The notes beneath the pieces were generated by a model. That model did not search any database. It worked only from the letters and a program-made list of their open reading frames with translations, and was not told where the DNA came from. Made by a program: the position numbers and the translations under genes. Positions 1 through 7,323 of a stretch of 16,548 nt of DNA are shown piece by piece (within the stretch, counting starts at the first letter, position 1; every line of letters starts with the position of its first letter). Source of the DNA: JANXDG01 sp964521665 (GTDB taxonomy: Bacteria; Elusimicrobiota; Endomicrobiia; DTEH01); NCBI GenBank assembly GCA_964521665.1, contig CAZFSG010000027.1, positions 1 to 16,548 of the forward strand, read 5' to 3'.

Positions 1-75
1 TGATTATAAACTTTTTTTCTTTAAAATTATTTCTTACCTTGTATTTTAAATTCAATTTTTATAAATATCAAAATT

Positions 76-2343
76 ATGAAAAACAAGAAATCAACAATTA
101 TTTTGTTAACTTTTTTTATAGTTTTTTCTACGGAAAATTTTGCTCAACGAATATCAGAAATTGTATTTCAAGGATTGATAAATGTAAAACCTTCAGAAAT
201 AAAATCTAAAATAAAAACTAAAAAAGGTGATTATTTTGTTTCTGAAAATATTACTGAAGATACAAAAGAACTTTTGTCAACTGAGTATTTTGACAATGTT
301 GAAGTAGAGTTTGATACAACTACAAGAAAACTTGTGTTCAAATTTTATGAACGACCTTTAGTAAAAAAAATTGAAGTTCGTGGAAACAAAAAAGTATCCA
401 CTGCAAAAATTAAAGAAGAAATACCATTAAAAGAAAAAGAATTTTTTACAAAACTAAAGTTAGAAGAAAGTAAAGCAAAAATTTTTGACCTATATGATGA
501 AAAAGGATATGTGTATACTACAGTTGATACTGAAGAAATTTTAAATTCTGAAAAAAATCAAATCAATGTTATATTCCTTATAAACGAAGGTAAAAAAATT
601 GTTGTGGATAATATAGAAATACAAGGAAACAAAAATTTTTCAAGAAGAAAACTTCTCTCTTTAATGGAAACCAAAAGAAATAAACCGTTCAGAGAAACAA
701 AACTTAACACTGATATACAAAAAATTGTTCAGTTTTATAAAGATGAAGGGTTCTATGACATTGAAGTTTCAACACCACAGGTTCTTCAAATTGACCAAGA
801 AAAAGTTAAAATCATGTTCACTATAAACGAAGGAATAAAATATAAAGTTGAAGAAATTAAATTTGAAGGAAATAAAGTATATTCTGAAAAGGAAATACAA
901 AAAGTTGTAACTTTGAAAAAAGGAAAAGTTTTTAAACAATCTGAGTTAGATTTGTCAGTACAATCTATTTCAGAATTATATGCTGAAAGAGGATACCTAC
1001 AGGTAAGGATTGACCCTGAAATTGTTAAAGATATAAACTTAAGAAGTATTTCAGTAGTTTTCAAAATTGATGAAGGACAACAGATATATGTTGATAGTAT
1101 TTATATTGAAGGATTGCAAAGCACTAAAGAGATTGTAATAAAAAGAGAAATTCTTTTAAAAGAAGGCGATATTGTAAACACTAAAAAACTTAGAAGAAGT
1201 GTTGAAAAAATTTATAATTTAGGATTTATTGACGAAGTTAATATTGACTTCCAACCAGGCGCTACTGCAACATCAGTTGATCTTGTTTTTAACATAAGAG
1301 AAGGTAGGCCAGGGATGTTGTCTGCAGGTGCAGGATATTCAACAGTAGACCAATTAGTTGGTAATTTACAAGTTTCACATTTAAACCTTTTTGGTAGAGC
1401 GCAACGACTGAACCTATTATGGGAGTTTGGACAAAGAAGAAAAAATTATGAAATTTCATGGACTGAACCTTGGTTTTTACAAAAACCTGTTTCTTTAGGT
1501 GTCTCACTATACGATTTAACTAGGATCAGAGAATATTCAACAGAACCTAATGCTTATAAGGAAGAACGACAAGGACTTGAATTACGAGCAGGACCAAGAA
1601 TATCTGATGTTTTTAGTTTGTTATTTTCATATTCATACGAAAATGTTATTATATTTGATTCAAAATTTCCTGAAGATATTCCTGAAGGAAAAAAACTTAC
1701 TTCATCAATTGCTGCACAAATCATATATGATACAAGAGATAATATATTTGACGCAACAAAAGGAACACGACAATCTCTATCATTACAAATTGCAGGATGG
1801 AGTATATTAAGTGGTGATGTAAAATACTATAAACCGATTATTCGTTCATCAGTGTTTTTGCCAACTTTTTGGAAATTTGTTTTGTCATTTAATACAACAA
1901 TAGGATACATTGAAGGTATTGAAGGATTTGATTTAAATAACGCAAAATATGAAAAGTTTTATGTGGGTGGTGCAGAAACTGTCCGAGGATATGCTTACAG
2001 AATGTTAGCACCAGAAAATGGTGGTAGAATAATGTTTGTGTTTAATACTGAATACAAATTCCCTATTGTACAAGAAAATAAAAGAACTGTTTTACAAGGA
2101 GCAGTATTTTATGATATAGGTGGTTGTTGGAACGAATTTAACGAAATTGATTTTTCAATAGGTGCAACTGAAAAATGGTCAAAATATGGTTATTGGGATA
2201 ACAAACTTAAACATTCAATAGGGTTCGGGATTAGATTTACTACACCTGTATTCCCAATACGGCTTGATTGGGCCTGGGCGTTAAATCCAAGAAAAGGTGA
2301 TGACCCACTACGGTTCTGGTTCACCTTAGGACAAATGTTTTAA
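76..2343 (+). CDS. bamA: Outer membrane protein assembly factor BamA (Omp85 family)
   Basis: Central subunit of the machine that folds beta-barrel proteins into the outer membrane. The 755-residue product begins with a signal peptide (basic MKNKK, a hydrophobic run, probable cleavage after NFA near residue 23). Five POTRA modules follow. Modules 2-5 start near residues 96, 176, 256 and 336, and each opens with a strand ending in a Gly-rich turn such as EVRGN, EIQGN or KFEGN. The beta-barrel runs from about residue 408 to the end. It contains the VRGY loop-6 motif at 636-639, diagnostic of Omp85 proteins, and ends in Phe (GQMF), the usual outer-membrane C-terminal signal. Length and layout fit a full BamA. 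No clear Shine-Dalgarno precedes the ATG. skp follows after 20 bases, the classical pairing. The family assignment is very secure; BamA rather than TamA is inferred from five POTRAs and the neighbours. Confidence 0.96.
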   Translation: MKNKKSTIILLTFFIVFSTENFAQRISEIVFQGLINVKPSEIKSKIKTKKGDYFVSENITEDTKELLSTEYFDNVEVEFDTTTRKLVFKFYERPLVKKIEVRGNKKVSTAKIKEEIPLKEKEFFTKLKLEESKAKIFDLYDEKGYVYTTVDTEEILNSEKNQINVIFLINEGKKIVVDNIEIQGNKNFSRRKLLSLMETKRNKPFRETKLNTDIQKIVQFYKDEGFYDIEVSTPQVLQIDQEKVKIMFTINEGIKYKVEEIKFEGNKVYSEKEIQKVVTLKKGKVFKQSELDLSVQSISELYAERGYLQVRIDPEIVKDINLRSISVVFKIDEGQQIYVDSIYIEGLQSTKEIVIKREILLKEGDIVNTKKLRRSVEKIYNLGFIDEVNIDFQPGATATSVDLVFNIREGRPGMLSAGAGYSTVDQLVGNLQVSHLNLFGRAQRLNLLWEFGQRRKNYEISWTEPWFLQKPVSLGVSLYDLTRIREYSTEPNAYKEERQGLELRAGPRISDVFSLLFSYSYENVIIFDSKFPEDIPEGKKLTSSIAAQIIYDTRDNIFDATKGTRQSLSLQIAGWSILSGDVKYYKPIIRSSVFLPTFWKFVLSFNTTIGYIEGIEGFDLNNAKYEKFYVGGAETVRGYAYRMLAPENGGRIMFVFNTEYKFPIVQENKRTVLQGAVFYDIGGCWNEFNEIDFSIGATEKWSKYGYWDNKLKHSIGFGIRFTTPVFPIRLDWAWALNPRKGDDPLRFWFTLGQMF

Positions 2344-2363
2344 AAAATTAGGAGAGATATTTT

Positions 2364-3062
2364 ATGACTACGAAAAATTTTTTCCCTTATTTATTAATAA
2401 TTTCTTTATTATTTTTAACATCTCAAACTTTATTCAGTATAGAAATACCAACAAAAGATGTTACTGTGATTCGTATAGGTATCGTAGATATCAACAAAAT
2501 TTTAAATGAACATCCTTCTATTCAGAAATTACAACAAGATATTATTGCATTAAAACAAAACAGAATGGCAGAAATCGCTTCTGTTGAAAAAGAAATGGAA
2601 GATCTATTGAAACAAAAACTTCTTATAAATACTGAAATTGAACAACTTAATACACAACTTGCTCAAATTGCTGTATCTTCATCATCGGCAACAACAATTC
2701 CTACTTCTGAAGTCGTTTCTTCCGCTACAGATGTGGTGCAAAGTTTATCAACCTTTGCGTTTCAAACAGAACAAATTGAACAAATTAAAAAAAGTATAGA
2801 ATCTAAACAAAAAAATTTGCAACAAATTGAACAAGAAATTGATTCAAAGAAACAAATTCTTAAACAAAAACAAACTGACCTTGAAACAGAAATAGAAAAA
2901 ATTAAACAAAAAACTGAAGCTGAAATATATGCGGAACTTTACAAAATCATAAAACAAGTTGCACAACAGGAAGAATTAAATGTTGTAATAGATAAATCAG
3001 GAATTTTATATGGTGAAACAGAAATTGATATTACTGAAAAAGTATTAAAAAAAATAAAGTAA
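2364..3062 (+). CDS. skp: Periplasmic chaperone Skp/OmpH family
   Basis: Likely periplasmic holdase that escorts unfolded outer-membrane proteins to BamA. The 232-residue product has an N-terminal signal peptide (hydrophobic residues about 8-25). The family's opening strand follows (IGIVDINKIL), then a long Gln/Glu/Lys-rich coiled coil, and the family's closing segment (VVIDKSGILYG, then DITEKVLKKI). The coiled coil is split by a Ser/Thr/Ala-rich stretch at about residues 104-131, which probably lies at the tip of the tentacle-like arms. The protein is longer than E. coli Skp (about 160 residues), mainly because of the longer arms and this insert. GGAG at 2351-2354 lies nine bases before the ATG. 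It sits between bamA and lpxC, as in many diderm genomes, but without lpxD after it. Confidence 0.88.
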   Translation: MTTKNFFPYLLIISLLFLTSQTLFSIEIPTKDVTVIRIGIVDINKILNEHPSIQKLQQDIIALKQNRMAEIASVEKEMEDLLKQKLLINTEIEQLNTQLAQIAVSSSSATTIPTSEVVSSATDVVQSLSTFAFQTEQIEQIKKSIESKQKNLQQIEQEIDSKKQILKQKQTDLETEIEKIKQKTEAEIYAELYKIIKQVAQQEELNVVIDKSGILYGETEIDITEKVLKKIK

Positions 3063-3068
3063 GAAATA

Positions 3069-3905
3069 ATGAAATATAAAAGATTAACATCACAGATAGA
3101 ATTTGAAAGTGTAGGTATCCATACAGGAAAATTATCAAAAATTGTTTTAAAACCAGATCAAAAAAACTCAAATATAAACTTTGTTATAAATGGAGAATTT
3201 ATACAAGCAAATATAAAAAATGTTGTTGATACAACACAAGCTACTTCTTTAGGTAATAATAAAATAAAGATTCTTACTGTAGAACATTTGTTGTCAGCTC
3301 TATATTGTTTATATCTTACTGGGGTAGAAATTGATGTTTATGGGAACGAAATACCATTAATGGATAGCAGTGCTGGAACTTTTGTTGAAAAAATAATTTC
3401 TTGCGGAATTGTTGATACACAAAAAGAAATAGAATTTGTTAAAATTGATAAACATATAAAATTATCTATTAACAACTCTTCATACGAAGTTGTTCCATCT
3501 GAAAAATTTATAGTGAATTGTAAAATTTTAACACCAAAATCTAAATTTTTGAATAATAAAGAAATAGCAATTGAAATAACTACTGAAAATTTTGTCTCAC
3601 AGATTGCTTATGCAAAAACTTTTTGTTTATTAGAAGATGTTGAGAAAATACGTTCTAAAGGGTTAGGTCGTGGTGGAAACATAAATAATGTAATAGTAAT
3701 TGATAATGACAAAATCCTTAATCCTGAAATTGTAAAATATAAAGATGACGAACCTATCCGACATAAAATATTAGATTTTTTAGGAGATCTGTCATTAACA
3801 AACCTTTATTTTAAAGCTGAATTTAAAATTGTAAATCCTTCACATTATACAAATATTGAATTTTGTAAACATTTGTTAAAAGAACTTTGTTGCAGGTTCA
3901 GTTAA
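3069..3905 (+). CDS. lpxC: UDP-3-O-acyl-N-acetylglucosamine deacetylase LpxC
   Basis: Zinc amidase catalysing the committed step of lipid A synthesis: deacetylation of UDP-3-O-(3-hydroxyacyl)-GlcNAc in the cytoplasm. Visible family marks are IHTG near the N terminus, the TVEHLLSAL helix with Glu72-His73 (general base and zinc ligand), and the LMDSSAG segment. Further on are the KGLGRGGN turn and IRHKILDFLGDL, where His232 and Asp236 supply the other two zinc ligands. NPSHYTN carries His259, matching the catalytic His265 of E. coli. At 278 residues it is slightly shorter than E. coli LpxC (305) but lacks no catalytic residue. It is a stand-alone LpxC, not the LpxC-FabZ fusion known from Bacteroidetes. 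It starts six bases after skp with only a weak ribosome site. A long repeat-bearing gap follows, so it probably closes the first transcription unit. Confidence 0.95.
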   Translation: MKYKRLTSQIEFESVGIHTGKLSKIVLKPDQKNSNINFVINGEFIQANIKNVVDTTQATSLGNNKIKILTVEHLLSALYCLYLTGVEIDVYGNEIPLMDSSAGTFVEKIISCGIVDTQKEIEFVKIDKHIKLSINNSSYEVVPSEKFIVNCKILTPKSKFLNNKEIAIEITTENFVSQIAYAKTFCLLEDVEKIRSKGLGRGGNINNVIVIDNDKILNPEIVKYKDDEPIRHKILDFLGDLSLTNLYFKAEFKIVNPSHYTNIEFCKHLLKELCCRFS

Positions 3906-3951
3906 CTAAAAATGATGTTCTTTGAGCTACAAAAAATATAATTTTGTAACT

Positions 3952-3980
3952 GCAGACTTCAGTCTGCGCTTTATTATTTT
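3952..3980 (+). terminator. Possible intrinsic terminator after lpxC, doubling as palindromic repeat copy 1
   Basis: GCAGAC and GTCTGC form a perfect six-base-pair stem around a TTCA loop at 3952-3967. A T-rich but interrupted tract (CTTTATTATTTT) follows. The hairpin lies 46 bases after the lpxC stop. It is also copy 1 of the 28-base unit found twice more downstream, where no T-tract follows immediately, so termination may be incidental. Confidence 0.35.
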
Positions 3981-4007
3981 ACGCAATCTAAAAACTTTTT
4001 TAGTTAT

Positions 4008-4069
4008 TTTGGAGTGCAATAAACGAGTTATTGCTAAAAATTGCGACAACATGGTTGTTGCAGTCCAAA
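4008..4069. repeat. Imperfect inverted repeat, 27-base arms with 8-base spacer
   Basis: The left arm 4008-4034 matches the reverse complement of the right arm 4043-4069 at about 20 of 27 positions, so the pair could form one long hairpin. Each arm also folds alone: GCAATAA with TTATTGC (4016-4022 and 4028-4034) is a perfect seven-base-pair stem, and GCGACAAC with GTTGTTGC (4043-4050 and 4054-4061) pairs with one G-T. A third, direct copy lies at 4119-4144, ending in the same TGCAGTCCAAA as the right arm. Confidence 0.7.
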
Positions 4070-4086
4070 GTATAAGTTTAATTTTT

Positions 4087-4114
4087 GGTAGTTGCGGGCT
4101 TCAGCCTACGTAAT
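4087..4114 (+). repeat. Palindromic repeat unit copy 2
   Basis: The core GCGGGCTTCAGCCTAC is an imperfect hairpin with one C-A mismatch and one G-T pair. It matches copy 3 at 22 of 28 positions, and all six differences are transitions. Confidence 0.75.
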
Positions 4115-4118
4115 AATT

Positions 4119-4144
4119 GCAATAACATGGGTATGCAGTCCAAA
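4119..4144 (+). repeat. Second repeat family, copy 3
   Basis: This is a direct copy of 4043-4069 with one base deleted. It shares the AACATGG core and the TGCAGTCCAAA end, but its own internal hairpin is weaker than in the other copies. Confidence 0.65.
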
Positions 4145-4147
4145 AAA

Positions 4148-4185
4148 TTGGTAGTCGCGGGTTTTAGTCTGTGTAATTTTACCAA
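4148..4185 (+). repeat. Palindromic repeat unit copy 3 with outer closing stem
   Basis: The 28-base unit (4150-4177) can pair its core entirely through Watson-Crick and G-T pairs. TTGGTA (4148-4153) and TACCAA (4180-4185) add a perfect outer stem of six base pairs that copy 2 lacks. Confidence 0.65.
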
Positions 4186-4260
4186 AAAGAAACTTATTTT
4201 TAATTTTATCGTCTATAGTTTTCATAAACATCATAAAATAGTTGCCAAAAATTTGTTACT

Positions 4261-4267
4261 AAGGAGG
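4261..4267 (+). promoter_or_regulatory. Strong Shine-Dalgarno for fabZ-lpxA
   Basis: AAGGAGG lies ten bases before the ATG at 4278. This fixes that start and marks the first gene of the lpx operon after the repeat region. Confidence 0.85.
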
Positions 4268-4277
4268 AGATTTAAAA

Positions 4278-5588
4278 ATGAAAAATAATAATACAGAAAA
4301 TATTATCTCTAGCAGTCCTCAAGAACGTATTGTCTTAAACATCGAAGAAATTAAAAAAGTTATCCCTCATAGGGAACCATTTCTTTTAATAGACAAAGTA
4401 GAAATTATTGAAAAAGAAAAATCTGCTGTCGGCTACAAATTTGTAAGTGGTAATGAAGATTTTTTCAAAGGACATTTTCCTGGAAATCCTATAATGCCAG
4501 GTGTTTTAGTAATAGAAAGTATGGCACAGACTGCTTGTGTTTTGTATCTTTTTAGGCCTGATTTGGCAGGTAAGTTTGCATATTTTATGTCTATTGAAAA
4601 AACAAAGTTTAGGAAACCTGTCCGTCCAGGAGATTTGCTTGAACTAAGGGTTGAAGTGGTGAAGGCGAAAGAGCGTGTAGGTAAGGTTCGTGGTGCCGCA
4701 TATGTTAATAATAATATTGTAGCAGAATCTGAATTTATGTTTGTATTAGTAGAGGGGGAAGATGTAAGTAGTAAACAAAAAGAAGAAATTGAAACACAAA
4801 AAGCACAACCTAATATTCATCCTACCGCGATTATTCACCCGACTGCTGTTATCCATCCTACAGCAAAAATTGGTCCTTATACTATAATAGGACCTGAATG
4901 TGTGTTAGAAGAAAATGTTCAAGTAGGCAGTTATTGTAGAATAGAATATGCTGTAATCAAAAAAAATACAAAAATTTTTGATAGTGTTTGTATAGGAACA
5001 TTACCACAAGATATAAAATTTAAAGGTGAAAAAACTTTAGCTATTATCGGTGAAAATTGCATAATACGAGAGTTCGTTACAATACACCGTGGCACTGTGA
5101 CAAAAATAACTTCAGTAGGTAATAATTGTTATCTTATGGCTTATTCTCACATTGCCCACGATTGCAAAGTAGGTAATGATGTAATAATTGCGAATTGCGG
5201 AACACTTGCTGGACATGTTACTGTTGAAGATGGTGTAAACATAGGTGGATTAGTGGCGATACATCAGTATACACGTGTTGGGAAACTTGCTATGTTAGGT
5301 GGTGGTGCAATGGTTTCTAAAGATGTTCCACCATATGTTATAGTAGCAGGAGATAGAGCTGAACTACGAGGTGTCAATATTATTGGTTTAAAACGGAAAG
5401 GATTTACCAGAGAAAAAATTAAAAAAATTAAAGAAGTATATAAAAAATTGTTTAGGTCAAAACTACCTCTTTCTGAAGCAATAAAGAGGATAGAAGCAGA
5501 AAATAATTATCCAGAAGAAGTAAGATATATGATAGAATTTATAAAAAGTTCAAAACGTGGTATCTGCAGAGTACCAAGAAAAAAATGA
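4278..5588 (+). CDS. FabZ-LpxA fusion: 3-hydroxyacyl-ACP dehydratase / UDP-GlcNAc acyltransferase
   Basis: One 436-residue open frame joins two complete enzymes. Residues about 15-157 are FabZ, the hot-dog-fold dehydratase of fatty acid elongation. They include PHREPFLLIDKV and the GHFPGNPIMPG motif, with catalytic His66 and Glu80 at the E. coli spacing of 14. A polar linker (about 158-178) leads into LpxA, which transfers a 3-hydroxyacyl chain from ACP to UDP-GlcNAc. LpxA shows left-handed beta-helix hexapeptides from IHPTA (about 179) and HIAHD with catalytic His294 (E. coli His125). GVNIIGLKRKGF and a C-terminal helical domain ending SSKRGICR follow. Gly342 aligns with E. coli Gly173, the acyl-length ruler, which suggests longer chains are accepted, but this is inference. 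Both active sites look intact. The two enzymes compete for 3-hydroxyacyl-ACP, so fusion places a metabolic branch point in one protein. The stop overlaps lpxI by ATGA. Confidence 0.95.
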   Translation: MKNNNTENIISSSPQERIVLNIEEIKKVIPHREPFLLIDKVEIIEKEKSAVGYKFVSGNEDFFKGHFPGNPIMPGVLVIESMAQTACVLYLFRPDLAGKFAYFMSIEKTKFRKPVRPGDLLELRVEVVKAKERVGKVRGAAYVNNNIVAESEFMFVLVEGEDVSSKQKEEIETQKAQPNIHPTAIIHPTAVIHPTAKIGPYTIIGPECVLEENVQVGSYCRIEYAVIKKNTKIFDSVCIGTLPQDIKFKGEKTLAIIGENCIIREFVTIHRGTVTKITSVGNNCYLMAYSHIAHDCKVGNDVIIANCGTLAGHVTVEDGVNIGGLVAIHQYTRVGKLAMLGGGAMVSKDVPPYVIVAGDRAELRGVNIIGLKRKGFTREKIKKIKEVYKKLFRSKLPLSEAIKRIEAENNYPEEVRYMIEFIKSSKRGICRVPRKK

Positions 5589-6394
5589 ATACAGAAGTTT
5601 CGTCATTAGGTATAATTGCAGGATTAGGATTGTTACCCCAGATTTTTGTCGAAAAAATAAAAGATATAGATTACTATATTGTTGGTTTTAAAAAATATGT
5701 TTCAAAAAAGTTGTTAAATCATGCAAAAAAATATTGTTTACTAAACAAATGGGATTTAGAAGAAATAATAAATTTTTTTGTACAAAACAATGTAAAAAAT
5801 ATATTGCTTTTAGGATATATACCTCATAAAATACTACTGCAAAAAAATATCTTAATGAGTGAAGGGACAAAAATTTTTTTTAACAAACTTATAAAAAATT
5901 CTGCAATGGAAATTTTTCATAGTATTGAAACAAAGTTTGCTGAATACGGAATATCAATAGAACCTATTGATAAATATTTAAAAGAAAGTTTTGCTGAACA
6001 TGGCGAAATAAACGGATTACAACTTACTAAAGAAGATTATGAAAATATCAATTTTGGATACAATGTTGCAAAACGTCTTGCCGAAGCTGATGTTGGACTA
6101 ACAGTAGTTGTGAAAAACAAAATTGTGGTTGCAGTAGAAGCAATTGAAGGTACTGATAATTGTATTTTAAGAGCAAAAAAAATTGCTGGTGACGGATGTT
6201 ATGTTATAAAAGTTGCAAGGCCTAACCAAGATATGCGGTTTGACCTCCCAGTAATTGGTCCAACTACTGTAAAAGTTTTGTTAAAAGCAAAAATAAAGGC
6301 TGTTGGTGTAGAAGCTTATAAAACTTTGATACTTAAAAAACAGGAGGTCATTGAAAAAACTAAAAAATTAGGGATACCTATATATGGAATATGA
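5585..6394 (+). CDS. lpxI: UDP-2,3-diacylglucosamine pyrophosphatase LpxI (DUF1009)
   Basis: Cleaves UDP-2,3-diacylglucosamine to lipid X plus UMP, the step done by LpxH in E. coli. The 269-residue protein has the LpxI N-terminal strand and glycine turn (LGIIAGLGLLP, residues 8-18). The characteristic C-terminal half contains NGLQLTKEDY, VEAIEGTDN (EGTD at 188-191), VARPNQDMRFDLPVIGPTT (Asp220 in the RFD element) and VGVEAYKTLIL. That half is the most conserved part of the family, and its acidic residues are candidates for metal binding. Length is typical. The start codon overlaps the fabZ-lpxA stop (ATGA), and its own stop overlaps the next start in the same way, so translation is probably coupled. 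Confidence 0.92.
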   Translation: MNTEVSSLGIIAGLGLLPQIFVEKIKDIDYYIVGFKKYVSKKLLNHAKKYCLLNKWDLEEIINFFVQNNVKNILLLGYIPHKILLQKNILMSEGTKIFFNKLIKNSAMEIFHSIETKFAEYGISIEPIDKYLKESFAEHGEINGLQLTKEDYENINFGYNVAKRLAEADVGLTVVVKNKIVVAVEAIEGTDNCILRAKKIAGDGCYVIKVARPNQDMRFDLPVIGPTTVKVLLKAKIKAVGVEAYKTLILKKQEVIEKTKKLGIPIYGI

Positions 6395-7323
6395 AAAAAA
6401 TAAATGTTGCTGTTATAGGTATAGGTAATCTTGGTCAACATCATGCAAGAATATACTATTCAATGAAAGATTTGGTAAACCTTGTAGCAATTGTTGATAT
6501 TGACCAAACAAAAATTGAAAAATTTAAAAAAATTTATTCAGATGTTGAATTTTACACTGATTATAGAAAAATAATTGATAAAATTGATGCTGTAAGTTTA
6601 GTTGTTCCAACAAAACTTCATTATACAATTGCTAAAGATATACTTTTAGCAAAAAAACATATTTTGATAGAAAAACCTATAACAACTACAGTGTCAGAAG
6701 CAGAAGAATTGGTGAACCTTGCAGAAAAAAATAATGTTGTGTTACAAGTGGGTCATGTAGAACGGTTTAACCCTGTTGTACAAACAATTAAAGATTTTGT
6801 TTATGAACCAAAATTTATAGAATCAATAAGGTTAAGCAATTTTGATCCACGTGTTGCAGATATTGGTGTTGTGCTTGATTTAATGATACATGACATTGAT
6901 ATAATTCTTTCTTTTGTAAAAAGTGAATTAAAATCTGTTGAAGCATATGGTGCAAAAGTTTTTACTGATAATGAAGATATAGTGAAAGCAAGGTTAAGGT
7001 TTGATAACGGTTGTATCTGCGATTTAACAGCATCAAGGATTTCATTAAACAAATATAGAAAAATGCATATTTTTCAACCAGATAGTTATATATCAATAGA
7101 TTTTATGAGACAAAATGCAAAGGTATATAAAAAAGTTGTATCACAAAATGTACAAAAAGTTGAACTTGTAAGAACAGAAATAAAAAAGGATGAACCTTTA
7201 AAACTTGAATTACAAAGTTTTATAAGTTCAATTATAGAAAACAAAAAACCTGTGGTTACTGGACATCATGCAAAAAAAGCGTTATCTGTTGCTATTGATA
7301 TTGTTAACCAGCTCAAACTCTGA
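6391..7323 (+). CDS. Gfo/Idh/MocA-family NAD(P)-dependent oxidoreductase within the lpx operon
   Basis: Predicted sugar-type dehydrogenase of 310 residues. The N terminus is a Rossmann fold (VAVIGIGNLGQHHAR, residues 5-19). The family's EKP motif lies at 94-96, with Lys95 the usual catalytic lysine. GHVERFNP follows, then the C-terminal alpha/beta domain with DLMIHDID, where His167 and Asp170 fit the family's catalytic region. Substrate cannot be read from sequence. The position between lpxI and lpxB, with start/stop overlaps on both sides, points to a nucleotide-sugar or lipid A precursor. One known precedent is GnnA, which oxidises UDP-GlcNAc at C3 so that GnnB can aminate it to UDP-GlcNAc3N for amide-linked lipid A chains. 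No GnnB-like aminotransferase is in this window, so that role is only a possibility. Confidence 0.85.
   Translation: MKKINVAVIGIGNLGQHHARIYYSMKDLVNLVAIVDIDQTKIEKFKKIYSDVEFYTDYRKIIDKIDAVSLVVPTKLHYTIAKDILLAKKHILIEKPITTTVSEAEELVNLAEKNNVVLQVGHVERFNPVVQTIKDFVYEPKFIESIRLSNFDPRVADIGVVLDLMIHDIDIILSFVKSELKSVEAYGAKVFTDNEDIVKARLRFDNGCICDLTASRISLNKYRKMHIFQPDSYISIDFMRQNAKVYKKVVSQNVQKVELVRTEIKKDEPLKLELQSFISSIIENKKPVVTGHHAKKALSVAIDIVNQLKL

Larger units (their letters stand above)
3906..4277. repeat. Intergenic mosaic of two hairpin repeat families
   Basis: This is the only gap over 300 bases in the window. It contains no convincing gene. It holds three copies of a 28-base palindromic unit (3946-3973, 4087-4114, 4150-4177) and three copies of a second unit of about 27 bases (4008-4034 inverted, 4043-4069 and 4119-4144 direct). 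Together they make a head-to-tail imperfect repeat: 4040-4114 resembles 4116-4177 apart from a short deletion in the spacer. The layout resembles REP/BIME-type mosaics, but I do not recognise the exact family. The last 100 bases (about 4178-4277) are A+T-rich, with no promoter I can defend, and end in the fabZ-lpxA ribosome site. Confidence 0.8.

Noticed and set aside
39..65. Promoter before bamA (TTGTAT at 39-44 and TATAAA at 60-65)
   Set aside because: The spacer is only 15 bases, the implied start would leave almost no leader, and such boxes are common by chance in sequence this rich in A and T. The window also begins only 75 bases before the gene.
786..1507. Minus-strand open frames opposite bamA, and similar ones opposite lpxI, the oxidoreductase, lpxB, secD, secF and the last genes
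   Set aside because: They are mirror images of strongly supported + strand genes, show no family motifs, and are expected in A+T-rich DNA with this codon use.
1550..1810. Open frame inside bamA in another + frame
   Set aside because: It lies wholly within the BamA barrel region and has no recognisable motif.
3946..4177. CRISPR array
   Set aside because: The units are imperfect, there are only three, spacing is irregular, a second repeat family fills the spacers and includes an inverted copy, and no cas genes are nearby.
3922..4288. Two small open frames (3922-4113 and 4085-4288) in the gap after lpxC
   Set aside because: They run through the hairpin repeats, and the repeated peptide VVAGFSL is just the translated repeat. 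Neither has a ribosome site or resembles a known protein, and the second overlaps the fabZ-lpxA start.
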